Shown: in pieces, positions 63,464 to 64,000 of the stretch | Position numbering within the stretch: the stretch's first letter is position 1 | How the letters are laid out: each line of letters opens with the position of its first letter | Assembly: GCA_964596065.1 (NCBI GenBank) | Contig: CAZQSM010000001.1 | Span: forward strand, 62,001-126,000 | DNA length: 64,000 bases | Reading direction: 5' to 3' | Source of the DNA: SZUA-254 sp964596065 | GTDB lineage: Bacteria > Bacteroidota > Ignavibacteria > UBA10030 > SZUA-254 | Program-made: the position numbers and the translations under genes | The notes under the pieces: model-generated | The model's database searches: none | What the model saw: the letters and a program-made list of their open reading frames with translations, nothing else | What the model was told of the DNA's origin: nothing

Positions 63464-63871
63464 GTGCACGCGCGCCATGCCATTCCAGGAGCGATCGCCA
63501 CCATCGTCCTCACCCTCACCATCAGCCACTGCACACCGATGAACTACAAGAGCATTCCGGCCGCGGAGGCCGCGGCCATGATGAGCGCCGACACGTCCGT
63601 CATTCTCCTCGACGTCCGCACGCCGGAGGAATACGCCGGTGAGCTCGGCCATCTCAGGGGTTCGATTCTCATTCCCGTCCAGGAGCTCGCGGAACGCGTG
63701 GGCGAGCTCGACCCCCACAGAGGGAAGGAGATCCTGGTCTACTGCCGCACCGGCAGGCGAAGCCTCACGGCGGCTGATATCCTTCAGAAAAACGGCCACA
63801 CCGCCATCAACGTCGAAGGGGGGATGGTGGAGTGGAACGCCCTCAAACTCCCCGGTGTTGAACATCGTTAA
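63464..63871 (+). CDS. Secreted rhodanese-domain protein
   Basis: A 135-residue protein with an N-terminal hydrophobic export signal (about 8-22) followed by a single rhodanese domain: VILLDVRTPEEYAGELGHLR, GSILIPVQELAERVGEL and the active-site loop VYCRTGRRSLTAA with the catalytic Cys. It may handle sulfane sulfur in the periplasm. A Cys after the signal (TISHC) has His at -1, so lipidation is doubtful. GTG start, 3 nt after acs. Confidence 0.85.
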   Translation: MHARHAIPGAIATIVLTLTISHCTPMNYKSIPAAEAAAMMSADTSVILLDVRTPEEYAGELGHLRGSILIPVQELAERVGELDPHRGKEILVYCRTGRRSLTAADILQKNGHTAINVEGGMVEWNALKLPGVEHR

Positions 63872-63882
63872 TGACCGGTCAC

Positions 63883-63904
63883 GAGGGATCCACGACGATC
63901 CCTC
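63883..63904. repeat. Inverted repeat after the rhodanese gene
   Basis: GAGGGATC and GATCCCTC form an 8-bp stem over a 6-nt loop. No T-run follows on either strand, so it is not a standard terminator; a rho-dependent end or protein site is possible. Confidence 0.35.
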
Positions 63905-63917
63905 ACCGCGTCGAACC

Positions 63918-63946
63918 TTGGAAGTCTCAACGAGAAGTGGTATATT
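63918..63946 (+). promoter_or_regulatory. Promoter near the right edge
   Basis: TTGGAA (63918-63923), 17-bp spacer, TATATT (63941-63946), pointing out of the window; predicted start near 63953. Confidence 0.5.
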
Positions 63947-63980
63947 TCGTTCATATCATGCTGGTTAGGGCCTTTTTCTG

Positions 63981-64000
63981 ATGAATACCTTTAAAACCGT
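63981..64000 (+). CDS. Probable start of a gene running off the window
   Basis: An ATG about 28 nt after the predicted transcription start opens a frame beginning MNTFKT. Only six codons are visible, so nothing can be said of function. A competing ATG at 63958 closes after seven codons. Confidence 0.35.

Overview
The window is GC-rich bacterial chromosome, densely packed, with many ATGA/GTGA-type start-stop overlaps. It contains an aa3-type oxidase operon with heme A synthesis, a membrane pyrophosphatase, bacterial GH92 and GH47 mannosidases, family B DNA polymerases, a DUF4834-like small protein and a pilin-like protein whose N-terminus resembles ones I associate with Ignavibacteria/Chlorobi relatives. 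This fits the FCB superphylum (Bacteroidota/Ignavibacteriota side), but I cannot fix the phylum. Promoters follow a recurring rule, TTGnnn - 17 bp - TAnnnT, and several place the -10 box only 5-6 nt before the start codon, which implies leaderless mRNAs.

Layout. 1-1.6 kb: trpE (truncated by the window edge) behind a transcription attenuator with a Trp-Trp leader peptide. 1.6-11.9 kb: one long leftward respiratory operon (cupredoxin-like protein, coxA, coxC, coxD, two small membrane proteins, coxB, ctaA, ctaB, an ABC exporter, SCO, DUF420) from a promoter whose spacer carries a 16-bp palindrome. 12.1-15.8 kb: H+-pyrophosphatase, a lipoprotein cytochrome c and a second cupredoxin-like protein. 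15.8-17.3 kb: comM. 17.5-28.6 kb: a secreted glycoprotein-degradation series (GH92 mannosidase, clan GH-A hydrolase, glycosylasparaginase, prolyl oligopeptidase, M49-like peptidase). 28.6-31.5 kb: three-subunit NAD(P) transhydrogenase. 31.6-35.7 kb: glucan phosphorylase and a GH13 protein lacking one catalytic Asp.

35.7-39.7 kb holds the most unusual locus: an SRAP-domain gene converging on a leftward cassette of a RecA-fold protein without recognisable Walker motifs, a 94-residue protein and a family B polymerase lacking the second Asp of motif C and the exonuclease residues. Its promoter has an operator-like palindrome exactly between -35 and -10 and two more upstream. By analogy with ImuA-ImuB-DnaE2 mutasomes, I infer a damage-inducible accessory replication or repair cassette. 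A second, apparently intact PolB lies at 46.9-49.3 kb.

39.9-54.7 kb: pilin-like and beta-barrel proteins, an aminotransferase with an APC permease, GH47 mannosidase, tRNA-Lys and tRNA-Leu, maf, a B12-binding subunit, nfeD-slipin-polB, tRNA-Ser(GGA), an unrecognised small RNA with near-consensus promoter and terminator, a DUF1028 protein, tRNA-Ser(GCT) and gltX. 54.7-64 kb: folB-folK-deoxynucleoside kinase-GT9, nadA, then aconitase, acetyl-CoA synthetase and a rhodanese, ending in a probable new gene start. I see no CRISPR array, insertion sequence, phage gene or rRNA.
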